A stretch of DNA of 64,000 nucleotides from Mariannaea sp. PMI_226 (Eukaryota > Ascomycota > Sordariomycetes > Hypocreales > Nectriaceae), in contig JANFOG010000004.1 in NCBI GenBank assembly GCA_024336345.1, forward strand, positions 2,604,001 to 2,668,000, given 5' to 3'. Positions 34,631 through 45,722 of this stretch are shown one piece after another. The notes beneath the pieces were generated by a model. It ran no database searches. It was not told the DNA's origin and was given only the letters and a program-made list of their open reading frames with translations. Within the stretch, counting starts at the first letter, position 1. Every line of letters begins with the position of its first letter. A program made the translations under genes and the position numbers.

Positions 34631-35573
34631 ATGCCGACTCCAGCTCCACAACCGCCTCCTTCTGAAGGCCCTTCTCTCCCCGTCCCTCTCGCCTCTCGGC
34701 TTCTGTCTTCATTCACAACATTTCTCACGTTATCCCTTCACTCCCTCCTTTATCATCGCGCCCTTTATCCACAAGCCACCTTTCTCACAGCCCGCGCCCT
34801 CAACCTTCCTGTTCACCAATCCCGTCATCCAGGCCTCTGCAAATGGATAAATGACGCTGTGGCCGCTGTGGCCCGGCAGCTCCAGGATGGCTCTGTGCGG
34901 CGCATCGTTGTTGTCATGCACGCTCCCAACAAGAGATTGAGCGTTCTCGAACGCTGGGTTTTTGATGTCGAGGCGTTTCCAGAGTGGGGGAACGTGCTTT
35001 TCAACGATGATGACGAGGAAGAGGATGCGGAAAACGAGGCTGATGAGAAGGAAAAGGAGAAGGAGAAGAAAGAGGGCGAAGAGGGCGAGGATGTGGATGA
35101 AGAAGAAGAGGAGGAGGAGGAGTGGGAAGAGGAAGAGGAAGACCAGGAGGGTATCAATTGGATAGACATCAATGAAGCATTGCGAGGCGCGCTACGGCGG
35201 ATTTCTCACGCAGCTGAATCGAAGCCTCCTCTTCCGGCGGGAAGCACATTCACCCTTGCTGTTGAGCTCCGCGACGCAGCGCCGGCGCCGATCGGAGTAA
35301 GATGCGGAATTCCCACCCCCTTTCACTCGCCCCTCCAGGCCTATAATGTCGTTCTATTTTTCTGACTGACAGTCCCCCGTGCAGCACCCACAGCCCTGGA
35401 TTCCCTCCCGGTTGAATGAACAACCTCCTGCGAGGTCCCGTCCCAAACGGGGATCCTCGCTCCGCCGTACTAACACTGTTCCCATACGAAGCGTCCACGC
35501 TGGGCCACTCTTCTTTGAGTGTTGGTTGGAGGAGTCGTCTTCGTCTTCGTCGTCAGCTCCTACGTCGTCATGA
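34631..35573 (+). CDS. REV7: REV7/MAD2B HORMA-domain protein (DNA polymerase zeta accessory subunit)
   Basis: Role (family knowledge): HORMA adaptor that joins REV3 and REV1 in translesion synthesis. Seen: two exons, 34631-35296 and 35385-35573, giving 284 aa. HORMA blocks are LLYHRALYPQATFLTARALNLPV, HPGLCKWINDAVAAV, VRRIVVVMHAPNKRLSVLERWVFDVEAF, WIDINEALRGALRRISH, PPLPAGSTFTLAVELRDAA and HPQPWIPS. These follow the order in human MAD2L2. Odd: between the second and third strands a strongly acidic run (residues about 126-173, encoded by a purine tract at 35014-35151) is inserted. Two in-frame acceptors 12 nt apart (exon start 35373 or 35385) would add or omit SPVQ. I prefer the second because the CTGAC branch is too close to the first. 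The C terminus is Ser-rich (EESSSSSSSAPTSS). Confidence 0.9.
35014..35151 (+). repeat. Purine-rich (GA) coding low-complexity tract
   Basis: About 138 bp almost entirely G and A on the plus strand, encoding the Glu/Lys/Asp-rich insert of REV7. Strand asymmetry this strong can favour triplex structure; that consequence is inference. Confidence 0.75.
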
Positions 35574-36124
35574 CCTTATGATCGTTCTAACATACGAAAC
35601 GAATTTTTTCTTCGGTGCCCTGAAGCTTCTCCAATGAATATATATGCATTCTAAACTTCGTTGTGACCTTGCGGCGTTCCCGCTTTTAGTACTCCAAGTT
35701 TTGCTTTTTTTTGGCCCCTGGTTTCTTTGCTTTTTCCATTTTTTAGTCAAGCCACTTCGGTGTCCAATGCACACAATATAATCGTTGAATCTCATAATTT
35801 ATGTCGTCATGGGCTATTTTTAAACACAAATGCCACAGGGTCTCTTATGAGGTATATCAAATCAACTCGCTGTGCCGATGACCAGATGCCAGACCCAGCC
35901 CAAAATCCTTTACCATCTATGCGGCCTTTGCTCCAGACTCCGCGCGTCGCCCTCCCATTATCCCAGAGCTTTTTCCGCCCCGTAATATACATCAAATCCC
36001 AAGCCTTCATCCGTGGAAGAAGTTTAAAAAACAAGATGCTGAAAACTAAGAATTAACATGTCAAGATATCAGGAAGCTTGTGCTTCCTTTTCCGTACCAC
36101 TAGCAACCCTCTATAAGGACTTCA
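35574..36124. other. Convergent 3' intergenic region
   Basis: A 551-bp gap between the stop codons of REV7 (+) and the BUD3-like gene (-). T-rich at 35690-35745. No gene is seen. Confidence 0.55.
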
Positions 36125-39100
36125 TTACTCTGTCGTTCCTTTCATCGCAGCGCGTAGGCTGACCATTTCTCGTTTCAGTCGCGCGTTCTCCTTCTTCATG
36201 CGTGCCGTCTCCTCGGTCTGGTCTCGTAACTTCGTCATGAGCTCCTCCTTGTCATCCGGACCCTTCGCCTTGAGAGCCCTGACGATCTTGCCCAGCTCGC
36301 TGTTGAGTTTCTCGTAAAGTAGCCCGTTCTCAATTAATGTTTCCTTATAGAGTTGATCGATCGCGCGGACCTTGGCCTCAGATGCCTTGACAGTCAAGTC
36401 CATGTCCTGCTGGAGTGCTCGGTACTTCTCCTCAATCTCCTGTATCTCCGTGGGGATTCTATCTTCCAGTTGACGAATTGCTGCGCCAAGGCGACGCATC
36501 TCGACGGAGTGGGAGCCTGGTGGCCGTGTGCTGTTAACACGGGCCATGTCTTCACCAATCTTGGTCAGCTCTGACCGCAAGGAGACGTCTGTCTCTTCCA
36601 CAGACTGCTTGCCCGTTTGTAAACGCTCGCGAAGCTTCTGAGGAGATTGCAGACGGAGTCTCTGCGTACCACCCGTTCGTGTAGGGCTTCCTGTCCTGGT
36701 CGGACTAGCACTCAGACGGCGAGTTGGTGACTCAGATCCAGATGATATTCCAAGCGAGGGCCGTAAAGTCGGAATATTCGTCGAAGAGAGTGTTTTTGAA
36801 TGCCTATGCCCTCTTGTTGGCGACTCGGACTTAGTTGGCTGCTGCTCCGATACTCCTGAGTGGTTCTGGAACACATCTGCAATATTCTCTTTCTGAACCC
36901 TAGCCGCACGCATAGTCTGTGCCACAGGACTGATGGGTATTCTAGACGGAGTCGGAATCTTGGGACTAGTTGGTGCTTGGGGACTGGAATTGATTTTCTC
37001 GCTCGTCTGCTTGGTATCCTGTAGCGGCTTCAAAGTCTCGTCCTCCTCAGACTCGTCATCCAGCGAGACGGCAGTCATGAGGCTACGTAAATCCGAAAGC
37101 GAGCTTCGTCTCTTCTTCCGGCGCGACTTGACCGGTGGCTCTACCTCTGGCTCACCAATTGTCTCCAACATCCGATGCGAGCTTCCAGGTCTTGCCTCGT
37201 CAAACGCCCCAGCAATCGTTGGACGGTCGCGAGATCCAGCACGCCGCTGGAGTCTTTTTGGCAGGGTGTTATCGTCGATGGAATGCGACCTGCCTAGAGA
37301 GGCTTTGGAGAAGCTCGCCGGCTCACCAGTTGCAGGATTTCGATGCTTACTGAGCGTGCGCCACATTGAGGACCGTTCATCCTTGCTGTTTTGCCGCAGA
37401 AGTGTATCGAACCCAAACTTGCGCCGGAGAGAAGACGTGTTGGAAGCGATCGAGGCAGCATACGGTTTGCCACCGCGAATAGCCGAGGTGATGGATTCGT
37501 AGGCAGCGCTGTCGAGATTAAAGCTGTGGTTCAACCCAGGTTCCTCGAAAATACGATCACAGTCCTCAACAAGACGATCCAGCAAGTTGATGTAGTTCGG
37601 TGCCGTTCCGTCATAGACAAGCAACTCTGCAAAAGCTAGTGTAAGTGCTCCTCTGTCACTGTCATTACCACAACCGTCCAAAAGGTCAGCTAGCAATTTG
37701 ATGAGAGCGATGAAAGCACGTCGGTTTTGGGGAGCCATATCCTTGAAGAGGAAGTTGACGAAATCAGCAAAGTCGCCCGGTACGCGCTTGTTAACGCGTG
37801 CCTGCAGAGTATCCAGCGATCGCATGGACATTACAGGTCCCATCTGATCAGCCCAGGCAATGCGGAGAAACTTTTCAAACGCCACGAAGATGACATCAAC
37901 GCTGAGATCGGAAGCGGCTTCAAAGTCGTACGGGTTCTCAATAAGTCGGTTATACAGATCGTTGACAGACAGTTCATCGGCCATTGAGCGACTCAGAAGC
38001 GTACGACCAATAATCAATCCTTTCCGTGACTGGAAAGCAGCAACATAACCAGTAAACGTTCTCTCAAGCCTTACAAGTGGATTCTCAGGGCGGCTTTCTT
38101 CCTGAGACGCACTGTCCTTGCCACGGAGGGAGCTGGCCACCGACTGCTGACTGTTGTTGCGATGGATCGATGGTACCTGCCGCTTGTGTTTTGATTCTGA
38201 AATTGTAATTTCGGCAGTGTGAGAAGAGCCAGTCCAAAGACTGGAGAATATCTTGACCGGCGAAGAGGCCAAGAAAGAGCGGGTTTTCTCGGCGCGGCCA
38301 GATAGGGGCAAAGAGGTAAGTATCTTTGAGTAATAAGAAACCATGGCTGCTGTGAGCTGTGGGTTACCGACATGATGTTGTTGACTGAGAAGTTGTATTA
38401 CTTTGCACGAGTTAGCTGCCGTCAAATGCAATATTTCACAGAGCGCAAATAGGACCTACCTCGTCTTGAAATGGTGGGAAGCAGGTCCTCCAGGGCAACC
38501 TCATCGTGGTATTGCTTTCCACTCAAGCCTGCCGTGATCATCGAAACACGGTTCATATCATTACTCGACAAATCGACTACAATCTCAACGCCATAATGTC
38601 CAACTGGCGCTCCCTTGGTGCCCTTCTGGTAATCAACAACCACTCGAATGGGGGCAGGTTCTTTGCGACCTTCAACCAGCTGGTCGGCACCCTCCTGGAA
38701 AATGGCAGCATGCAGACCAATGTTACTATCCAGCATGCGAACAGACCGCAGCGTCCAGGTGGGATCTTCCCGTTCTGATTCCGAAAATCGTGCCTCAACT
38801 CGCGCCTTGACAATATCATCCACCCACTTGGCCGCTCTGGATTCAAGAGCTTCCTGGAGAACAAAACAGCGCGAAGTGACGGATGGGATGACGCGATGCT
38901 GTTCCCCAAGATGCGCGCCCTTCATCTCCTGCATCGAGGTCATCCAGAAGAGAGACCCGTCCTGAGACTCGGTAAACCGCACGTCTACCAATGGATGCCA
39001 TCCCGTAAAGACAAACTCATATGACGCCGGTCCGCCAGCCGCATTGGTCATTGAAATAAGTAAGCCTGCCGCTGAGGGCTTCTCGATTTCGCGTAATAGA

Positions 39101-40704
39101 TCTCGTCCCGTCATGTTCCCCACTAACTTCTTCAAAATAACGACACAGTCGGAGAAAAGGAGGAAAACACCGGACTTGTCTGATTGGTTCATCAAAGGCT
39201 GGAAAGGGGGTGCAAGCTCTATGAAGTCTGCAGCCGTTATCAGACGCCCCTGCGGTTCCAAATCCGCTGGCCACGCTTCAACCATATTTCGAAGTCGATT
39301 GGTAATGTGCGGCTTATCTGGCAATGGGTCGTCCATGGAGCAAATATTTGTGATGATATCTCTCGCCTTGAGCATAGGTTGCAGAGCCGGGTGCGTAATG
39401 GGAATGCAGCCCACAATCTGATCGATCAGTAGGCTGTATCGGGGAAGCCTCTGAACAGGCTCGATGAGGATCGAACGAATCGCCTGCTCGCCAGTCTGAG
39501 CAACTCGTTGTCTAAAGCTGGATTGTTGGTCGAGGAAAGAGTTGAGTAGGGTTGGAAAATGCTGGCTGGCTTTAATATAATCCTGATAGCATTCGGTGAA
39601 TTTGGGAAACCATTCTAGGAAGAGCTTTGCGGTAGCTAAAGCGCCGCTGGGTTCCCTCCCACGATTCGTCCTTGAGCCCAGAAAGTTGACTGTGGTTGTA
39701 TCCATGTCCTTCGTGGCCTCCTCTTCTGTTTCTTCCATTATCTTTTGTAGTTCCTCCATAAAAGCTGAGTTCATAGTCAGGATTGTATCTGCCGACTGTG
39801 GAAATAGTCTTTCTAGCTCCTCCTCTGATGGGCTCAGACTTCCAGGTGGTCTTGCGCGTGCGCTTTCTCTAAATTCGTTTGCGACGTTGGTCACCAATTC
39901 TCTCAGCTTGGCTACATAGCGCTCCTCAGTATGAACCAACTCCATGAGCTTCATGCGTAACTCCGCTTTCTGGTCTTTGCTGAAAGATTTGCTGCGGTTT
40001 AACGCTGATGGTTTTGAGGGTGCTCGCCTTAGTCGGCTCGTAGGCAAAAATACTGGGTCCCCAAACAACTTCACCAGGGGAGTGTATCCTCCATATTGTC
40101 GCAACGTCGGGTCGAGAATATCGTCTTCGTCGTCGGGGACGTCGTCTAAATCTTCGAGCTGTACTGGCACAATGCTTCCCGGAGGTAGCACCAAATCCAT
40201 GTCGATATTGCTCATATGCTGTGTCTGTAGGGCATCCTGTAGGATATCAATTACGTCGGCGGTGTGGTCGCTTGGTAGCATATCCTTCACAATGTCGGCG
40301 GCATGTTGCTCGCCAAACAACGTCGGCGCACTCCCCGGCCTCTTGTTACGGGCCGAGTAGAGGCGGCGCAAATAGGCTTTGGCATTTTCTGGCAGCTCAG
40401 TAAAATACTTGAACAGACCAAAGACCAGCGCACGGTAGACTTCATCGCCCTGGAATTCGCGGGGCAAGTAGTTGACAGCGGAGTAGAAGGCCGAGTTTGG
40501 TGATATGGTGATGCGGGGGAAACACTGGAAGCCGGCGGGCGAGAAGACGTGGACTTGGACGCGAGAGCTGTTGAGAGTATAGTTGGCCGTCGTCGAGGGA
40601 CCATGAAAGATGATGATGGGGAGGTGGCCGAGCAGCGGGTCGGCTGCGTGGTAGAGCGTGACGTGGTCGGGCGACAGCGCCAGTTCGTCAGTGACGCGAA
40701 CCAT
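36125..40704 (-). CDS. BUD3-like Rho guanine nucleotide exchange factor (DH domain)
   Basis: Role (family knowledge): in filamentous fungi BUD3 is a DH-domain RhoGEF acting on RHO4 at the contractile ring and septum; yeast Bud3 marks bud sites and activates Cdc42. Seen: two exons, 40704-38460 and 38349-36125, giving 1489 aa. The N-terminal 200 residues (from MVRVTDELALSPDHVTLYHAADPLLGHLPIIIFHG) match the BUD3-type leader. The DH domain runs from about residue 255 (AELRMKLMELVHTEERYVAKL) to about 470 (SILIEPVQRLPRYSLLIDQIVG). A PH-like part with GVFLLFSDCVVILKKL follows. The second exon contains a helical segment (FLRIAWADQMGPVMSM), a long Ser/Pro/Arg-rich disordered stretch, and a C-terminal coiled coil (about the last 130 residues). 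The acceptor is a tandem CAGCAG, so one Ala more or less is possible. Exon 2 has its own ATG (38344), so two separate genes remain an alternative. Confidence 0.85.
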
Positions 40705-42761
40705 GGCGGTGGCCGTACGTCACAGTGTGTGTTTGTGTGTGTTTTTTTTTGTTCAATGGGCCTGCAGTGAAGCGGCCCGAAGGATGCGGGAGGACGAGAG
40801 GGGGAGGAGAGGGGAGGGAGGGAGAGGACGGAGGAGGAAGCGGAGGAGAAGGACTGAAGGTGGAAGATTTATTACGCAGTTTTTTGATGGTGGTGGTTGT
40901 GGTGGTTGTTGTTGGTGTGTGCCGGTTGTCTGGGGGGGCCTTCCAGACATGGATCGATCGTCTCTCAGCCCAACCCAGGGATTAATTGATTTTTGTCTGA
41001 GATGGAAGCCCGCTCACCTGGAACAGCAACGCAATCAATTAATTGCTGACTCTCTTTTTTCCTTTGCTTTTATTTTCGATGCAACGTATTGCTTCCTTTT
41101 TTTTTTTTTTTTAATTCTACTCATTCTTATTTCATTTAACTCTTAAATTTAATTTTTCTTCTTCAATTCCTGGGCACGTATATCTGTCATCGAGAATTTA
41201 CCCCCCCTCCCCGCTCTCTCTGTCGTCACTTTCGCATAAACAAACAACCCAAGTTCAAGAGCCCTCGGACCAAGGAGGGTTGAAAGTGGGCCGCTGTCGG
41301 AAAGTAAACATTCAAGTTTGCTGCCGCGTCAGATTTCGGGTTGTGGATGTGTCGGCTGGGTTGCAGGGAGCAAAGATCCAGTTAATAATAAGATGGGACT
41401 CCCTTGTTGACGATAATAACAACACAGCACAACACAAAACACACAACACATCGCAGCGCAACGCAACGTAACGCACCCACAACACACATAGTTCCATCCA
41501 AAAATAGGATAAAAATACCACGAGATCGCAGGCTAAAGAGAAAAAAATACGAAATGGGACAAGCTGGGAAATAAATGGATAAGAAGGGAAAAGGTACACC
41601 ACTTACAGTATCAACGAAAACAACAAACAACAAACAACAGTCGTTCTCGTGGAAGTCGGCTCCGCCAAGATCTGGTCCTTATCCAATTCTAGATGTAGTT
41701 CGTCAAATACTCTTTCGGTTGCAATCAATACAATAAATAAAATATCATGTTAGTACATTATGCATATTGAATCTAAATGAAATTCAATGCGACGGGGAGC
41801 CACCCATATGTGATGATTGACCTAGTCGGCTCGAGTTGTCTTGTGTTGTCAAAACTACCTACCAATGGTGTGGGTCCTATGTAGATGAGGTCAGGCAAAA
41901 GATTTGTTAGCAAAGCCGCTCCCCTGCAAGTACCGAACATGGAGACCAAGCACGGCGAAACTCTTTGAAAGTAGCCCAGTAAGCTATCGGCAGTTGAGAT
42001 CGCTACCGTCGTACCAAAGCCACTGAACCTTATCTTCCCTTGGCAAGTAAATAAAACACGGCCCAGGGCTGCCCCCGCCAGTTTCAGCCTAGCCGAGCCT
42101 GAACACACCTAAGTACTCGACACCTACTCGACACCTACCCTACACAACTGGGGGCTGCTGTCCACCTCGCCGAAGTTACCTACCGTACATTGAGGTTCCC
42201 CTCCTCCCTCCAGGGCAACGTCGCTGAGGTACCATGATGTTTTGGCACCAACCCGTACCTTACGTCCCCGATAGTTTTCCATACCTCTACAAGTGCAGTG
42301 CTTACCAATCTTAGCAACAGTCTCTACGTTTCCCGAGGGCAGTGTGAGGAATGGCTCAACAAGCTGGGGAAATACTGGGAATATTGGAAGTGAGTACATA
42401 CAACTGACATTGCATGACGGTATCGATAATTAATTCACTTCCACAATGCTGTACTGTTTGCATCACGAAGGTACGTAGCGTAAATAGTGTAGCTTAAAAT
42501 ACAGCTACCTATGATTTCAACTGCCAATAACAAGCGTTAATTCTCTACTTCACGACCAGTGGCTAATGTCATGAGCACCATGTTTGAAGTCTCTGAATTC
42601 GAAAACTAGGTACTTCATATATAGGGACATTGTCTGACGCTTTCTAACTGACGCTTTTTAACACGGATATTAATACAACTAAGAATAAATCAAGGTTTTC
42701 ATTTCGTTCAAGTGCTTGTGCACCTCCGATACAACCAGTAAACGAGCACGGCACGCCTCAA
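40705..42761. other. Intergenic region upstream of the BUD3-like gene
   Basis: About 2.1 kb. Next to the BUD3-like start it is full of simple sequence: GT run (40723-40742), GGA-rich block (40790-40860), TGG repeats (40887-40925) and a T16 run (41097-41112). An AC/GCAAC-rich stretch lies at 41420-41490, and an 11-bp tandem repeat at 42114-42135. No coding sequence is supported. Confidence 0.5.
42114..42135. repeat. Short tandem repeat, 2 x 11 bp
   Basis: Two perfect copies of tactcgacacc, continuing into a partial third (tac). Seen directly. Confidence 0.85.
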
Positions 42762-43531
42762 TTACAAGATAACTTGCTTCTTGGGACCGCATTTTCCTGG
42801 AACAGTAGTTGTGGTGGCCTCGGCACTCGTCGTGGAAGTTGCCTCTGAAGTCGTAGTAGTCGCTGTGGTGCAAACTTCGCCTACCTTCACCATACTTGCA
42901 TTGTCGATAAAGACTCTGAAGTCGGTGAAGAAGCTGGCATCGTTACCAGCGATTCGGCAGTCGACAGCAATGCCAACATTTATGTTAGCAGCCTGTGCCT
43001 CAAATGAGCCAGTGATGGTCTGCCAAGTTGGTTCATCGCCAGCATTGTAAATATATCGGATAGTGGACATCACAGTGTCGACTGGCTGAAAATATTTCAC
43101 GTTGATATCACATTGCTGTGGGCTGCTTGGCTGCGGACTGGTCGATGGGTAGAATGGTTTGTAGTCGAACTTGACATTGTAGGTGGCGCCAACTTCAATA
43201 ACAAACCATACGCCCTGGAACAGGAGATTGTCTTCGGTATTGCCAAATTGACTTGAGATGCCAGTCAGTAACCATCGTTCGTGCTGAATGGACTAAAGAT
43301 AATGATCAAGACTTACGCTGACCACGAACCATCCGAATGATCAGCTGAGGTGTACCGATTGACGCCGACGCCGGTGATGATAGTCCAATCATTTGCATCG
43401 CGATTCTCAAACGATGGGTCGTAGAACAGGTTGGGGCCATCCTGTGGAACACAGGTAACTTGGCCTGCGACATGAGACGATAGGAATCCCGCAATAAGCA
43501 GGATTCCGCTACTCAAGCGTTGATAGATCAT
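42762..43531 (-). CDS. Secreted protein with a CBM-like beta-sandwich and Thr/Ser-rich tail
   Basis: Seen: two exons, 43531-43317 and 43251-42762, giving 234 aa. Residues 1-23 form a signal peptide (MIYQRLSSGILLIAGFLSSHVAG). The mature part begins QVTCVPQDGPNLFYDPSFENRDANDW. The pattern N-x-DPSFE...W is common in secreted fungal proteins with carbohydrate-binding-like (galactose-binding-fold) domains. The rest alternates hydrophobic strands (GVWFVIEVGATYNVKFDY, INVGIAVDCRIAG, FFTDFRVFIDNASMVKVGEVC). A Thr/Ser/Ala-rich stretch (TTATTTTSEATSTTSAEATTTTV) likely carries O-glycans, and the end is CGPKKQVIL. The intron has a GTAAGT donor and a CTGAC branch 10 nt before CTCAAG. An upstream in-frame ATG (43564) exists, but the chosen one gives a clean signal peptide. 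No enzymatic motif; ligand unknown. Confidence 0.75.
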
Positions 43532-44826
43532 TGTCTTGGCCTTGATAACTGATGAATGATGCACTAGGAGAAAATAGTTTCAAAATAATATTCAGCTGGA
43601 AAAGGAGGGAGCACGATGATTTTTGAGCCATAACTGGGGGATATTACCAGGCATTACAGATTATACCTCCTTCTCCTTTTGTCTTCTAGCACTAAGATAT
43701 AATCTGCTTGCATTAGTTAAATCTGGATATTGGTCTGAGGTAAGATGGAGCTATTGACTGGTAGCTTGGAGCTGAGAAGCATACCTAATCGAGAGGGGAT
43801 TAGTTTGTTGTTGGTTCCGCAACAAGAAGCTACAATTTGCTCAGGCAGTAAGAAAGAACCAGCCCATGGGGATGAGACCAGGGTCAACTGTGCCCAATAG
43901 CTGGCAAAGCATTCAGCCACAACAAAATCCGGGCGTATTAGCGCTGAGCGAATAATATCGTGCGAATATGTATGGAGGGAGACGTTGTGAAAAGAAAATA
44001 CCAGTACGACTCTGTAATAATAAAAGCGATGTACATCTGCATGTCGGCACACGATGAATAAAGGCAATCGAGTACATATTGTAGTCCTATCTAGTAATTA
44101 CGCGGTAGTAGACGGGCGAATGACCTCCCGGGTTGACGCGTTTGGAAGCAAACATGAAGCTGAAAGCCATCAATTGAATCACGTCTTGGACTACTGCGAG
44201 CGGCAAAGCAGCCACATCGGAAACAGATTGCATGCGCAATGTGCGATGTGGGTATGCTTTAAAAGTAAAAATAAAAGCCCAGATCCACGACATAAGGTTA
44301 TCAGCAAGAATCGCGTATTGCAACATTATTGAATCGAAGACAAATCCCATATTTGATAACTTTAGCATTCTTACGGAGACGGGTGTCAAAGATCCAACCC
44401 CTGGTCGACTAAAGTAAAATGGACCACGGCCTAGACCTAAGTTACAAGGGTCCTGCCAACACCCTAAATTTAGCCCCATCAACACCCACCCTTCCTCCTT
44501 CCTACTTTCTCTTTCTCCATTCTCCCCTCTCACGTGGTTGTCGACTACGTACCAGCAGGAGTCCATATTAGGTACTCCGTATAGATTAAGCCTTTTTGCC
44601 TTCCAGGGCTCCCTTCTCCCATTGAACAAAATTGCTGTTGCAACGACGTCATTCGACAAGAGGGGTCATAAACATGTAAAACGAGTCTAAACTGCATTAC
44701 ACTGACAACTGTTCGGCCGTGTGTGCAAACAACCATACGCGCGTAAAAAAGACACGTTCTTGCTGCTGTTGCGTTGCGTTGCGTTCGTTCCCTCCTCTAC
44801 AAACCAAAGATACCCCGATATCAGCA
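43532..44826. other. Divergent intergenic region
   Basis: About 1.3 kb between the secreted-protein gene (-) and DCC1 (+). The minus-strand frame at 44087-44659 (190 codons) has no recognisable domain. gcgttgcgttgcgtt at about 44772-44790 lies just before DCC1. Confidence 0.5.
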
Positions 44827-45283
44827 ATGTCCAGCCAATCTCGCGGCACCCCTGTGCACCACATCCCCGATGGGGCCGGCTATCGCCTCATCGAGCTTCC
44901 AGCTGAGCTGGTAACTTTGCTCGAGTCTGACACCGCTCCTGTGTTCGTCAACGCGCCCCCTCGGGGAAACTCAGCCCCGTCCCTCTTGAGCTAATGATCC
45001 CTTTCACAGCCTAACCCTCGAATCCTCAGATTCGTCGGCTCTCCTCAAAACTCCCAGCAAGACATACGCTCTCCGCCAAAAGAATACATCCAATGCCCTC
45101 ATGCTCCTCCAGCCCCATTCTGACCCAGACACTCCCGAACAAGGCATCGCCATCGTTTCCACCATTCATGAGACGGTCGAGCTTGAACCCGTGATCGACA
45201 AGACCGCAGGCTCTGGTGGAAATGCTACGACCAACGCGGGTGCCAAAGGCAAGTGGCATGAGCGTTTTGGGCGAAGTCGATAG
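44827..45283 (+). CDS. DCC1: DCC1-like sister-chromatid cohesion protein, short form
   Basis: Role (family knowledge): DCC1 with CTF8 and CTF18 forms an alternative clamp loader for PCNA in replication and cohesion. Seen: two exons, 44827-44942 and 45010-45283, 129 aa. YRLIELPAELVTLLES, LTLESSDSSALLKTPSKTYALRQKNTSNALMLL and IVSTIHETVELEPV correspond to the N-terminal beta domain that pairs with CTF8 in other DCC1 proteins. It then ends with GAKGKWHERFGRSR. The intron uses a GTTCGT donor and a TTTCACAG acceptor; the junction codon is Val. Odd: yeast and human DCC1 are about 380-390 aa with a winged-helix C-terminal half that is absent here, and the sequence after 45283 does not supply it in any obvious way. 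Either filamentous fungi keep a short form or this copy is truncated. Confidence 0.8.
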
Positions 45284-45722
45284 CTATATCTTGTATGTAT
45301 GCTCACATGAAGGGACTCTCTTTAAGCATTAAGGTACATTCACTGAAAAGCACAGCGTAGAACGGCCGGGGCTCACAGGGCGTTGGTTCCATTTCTTCAT
45401 CAATTGTCATAATTTCTCACTTAGACATCCCTTTGACCAAGCTGATACATGAGATCGATACGAGAACCCATAATCTCCATTTCTTTAACCCAGATGAATA
45501 TGATATAAGCTGTGTCCATAATCACAACCGAAACGGTTCCTTGTCCTGATCTTAGTGCTCCATCCTAGCAGCACGCGGATTTATCCCGAAAAAAATGGAC
45601 AAGGAAGTTTTGTGTCAGTTTCCTCATGTATCTAAAGCACAAGAACCCATAAGACTATTTTTCAAACCTATCGCAAAGCAAATGCTGCGAGGTTCTCTCT
45701 TTCTCTCTGAAAGTGGTGCTCA
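45284..45722. other. Convergent 3' intergenic region
   Basis: A 439-bp gap between the stop codons of DCC1 (+) and the RBR ligase gene (-). No winged-helix coding sequence that would extend DCC1 is visible. Nothing else seen. Confidence 0.55.
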
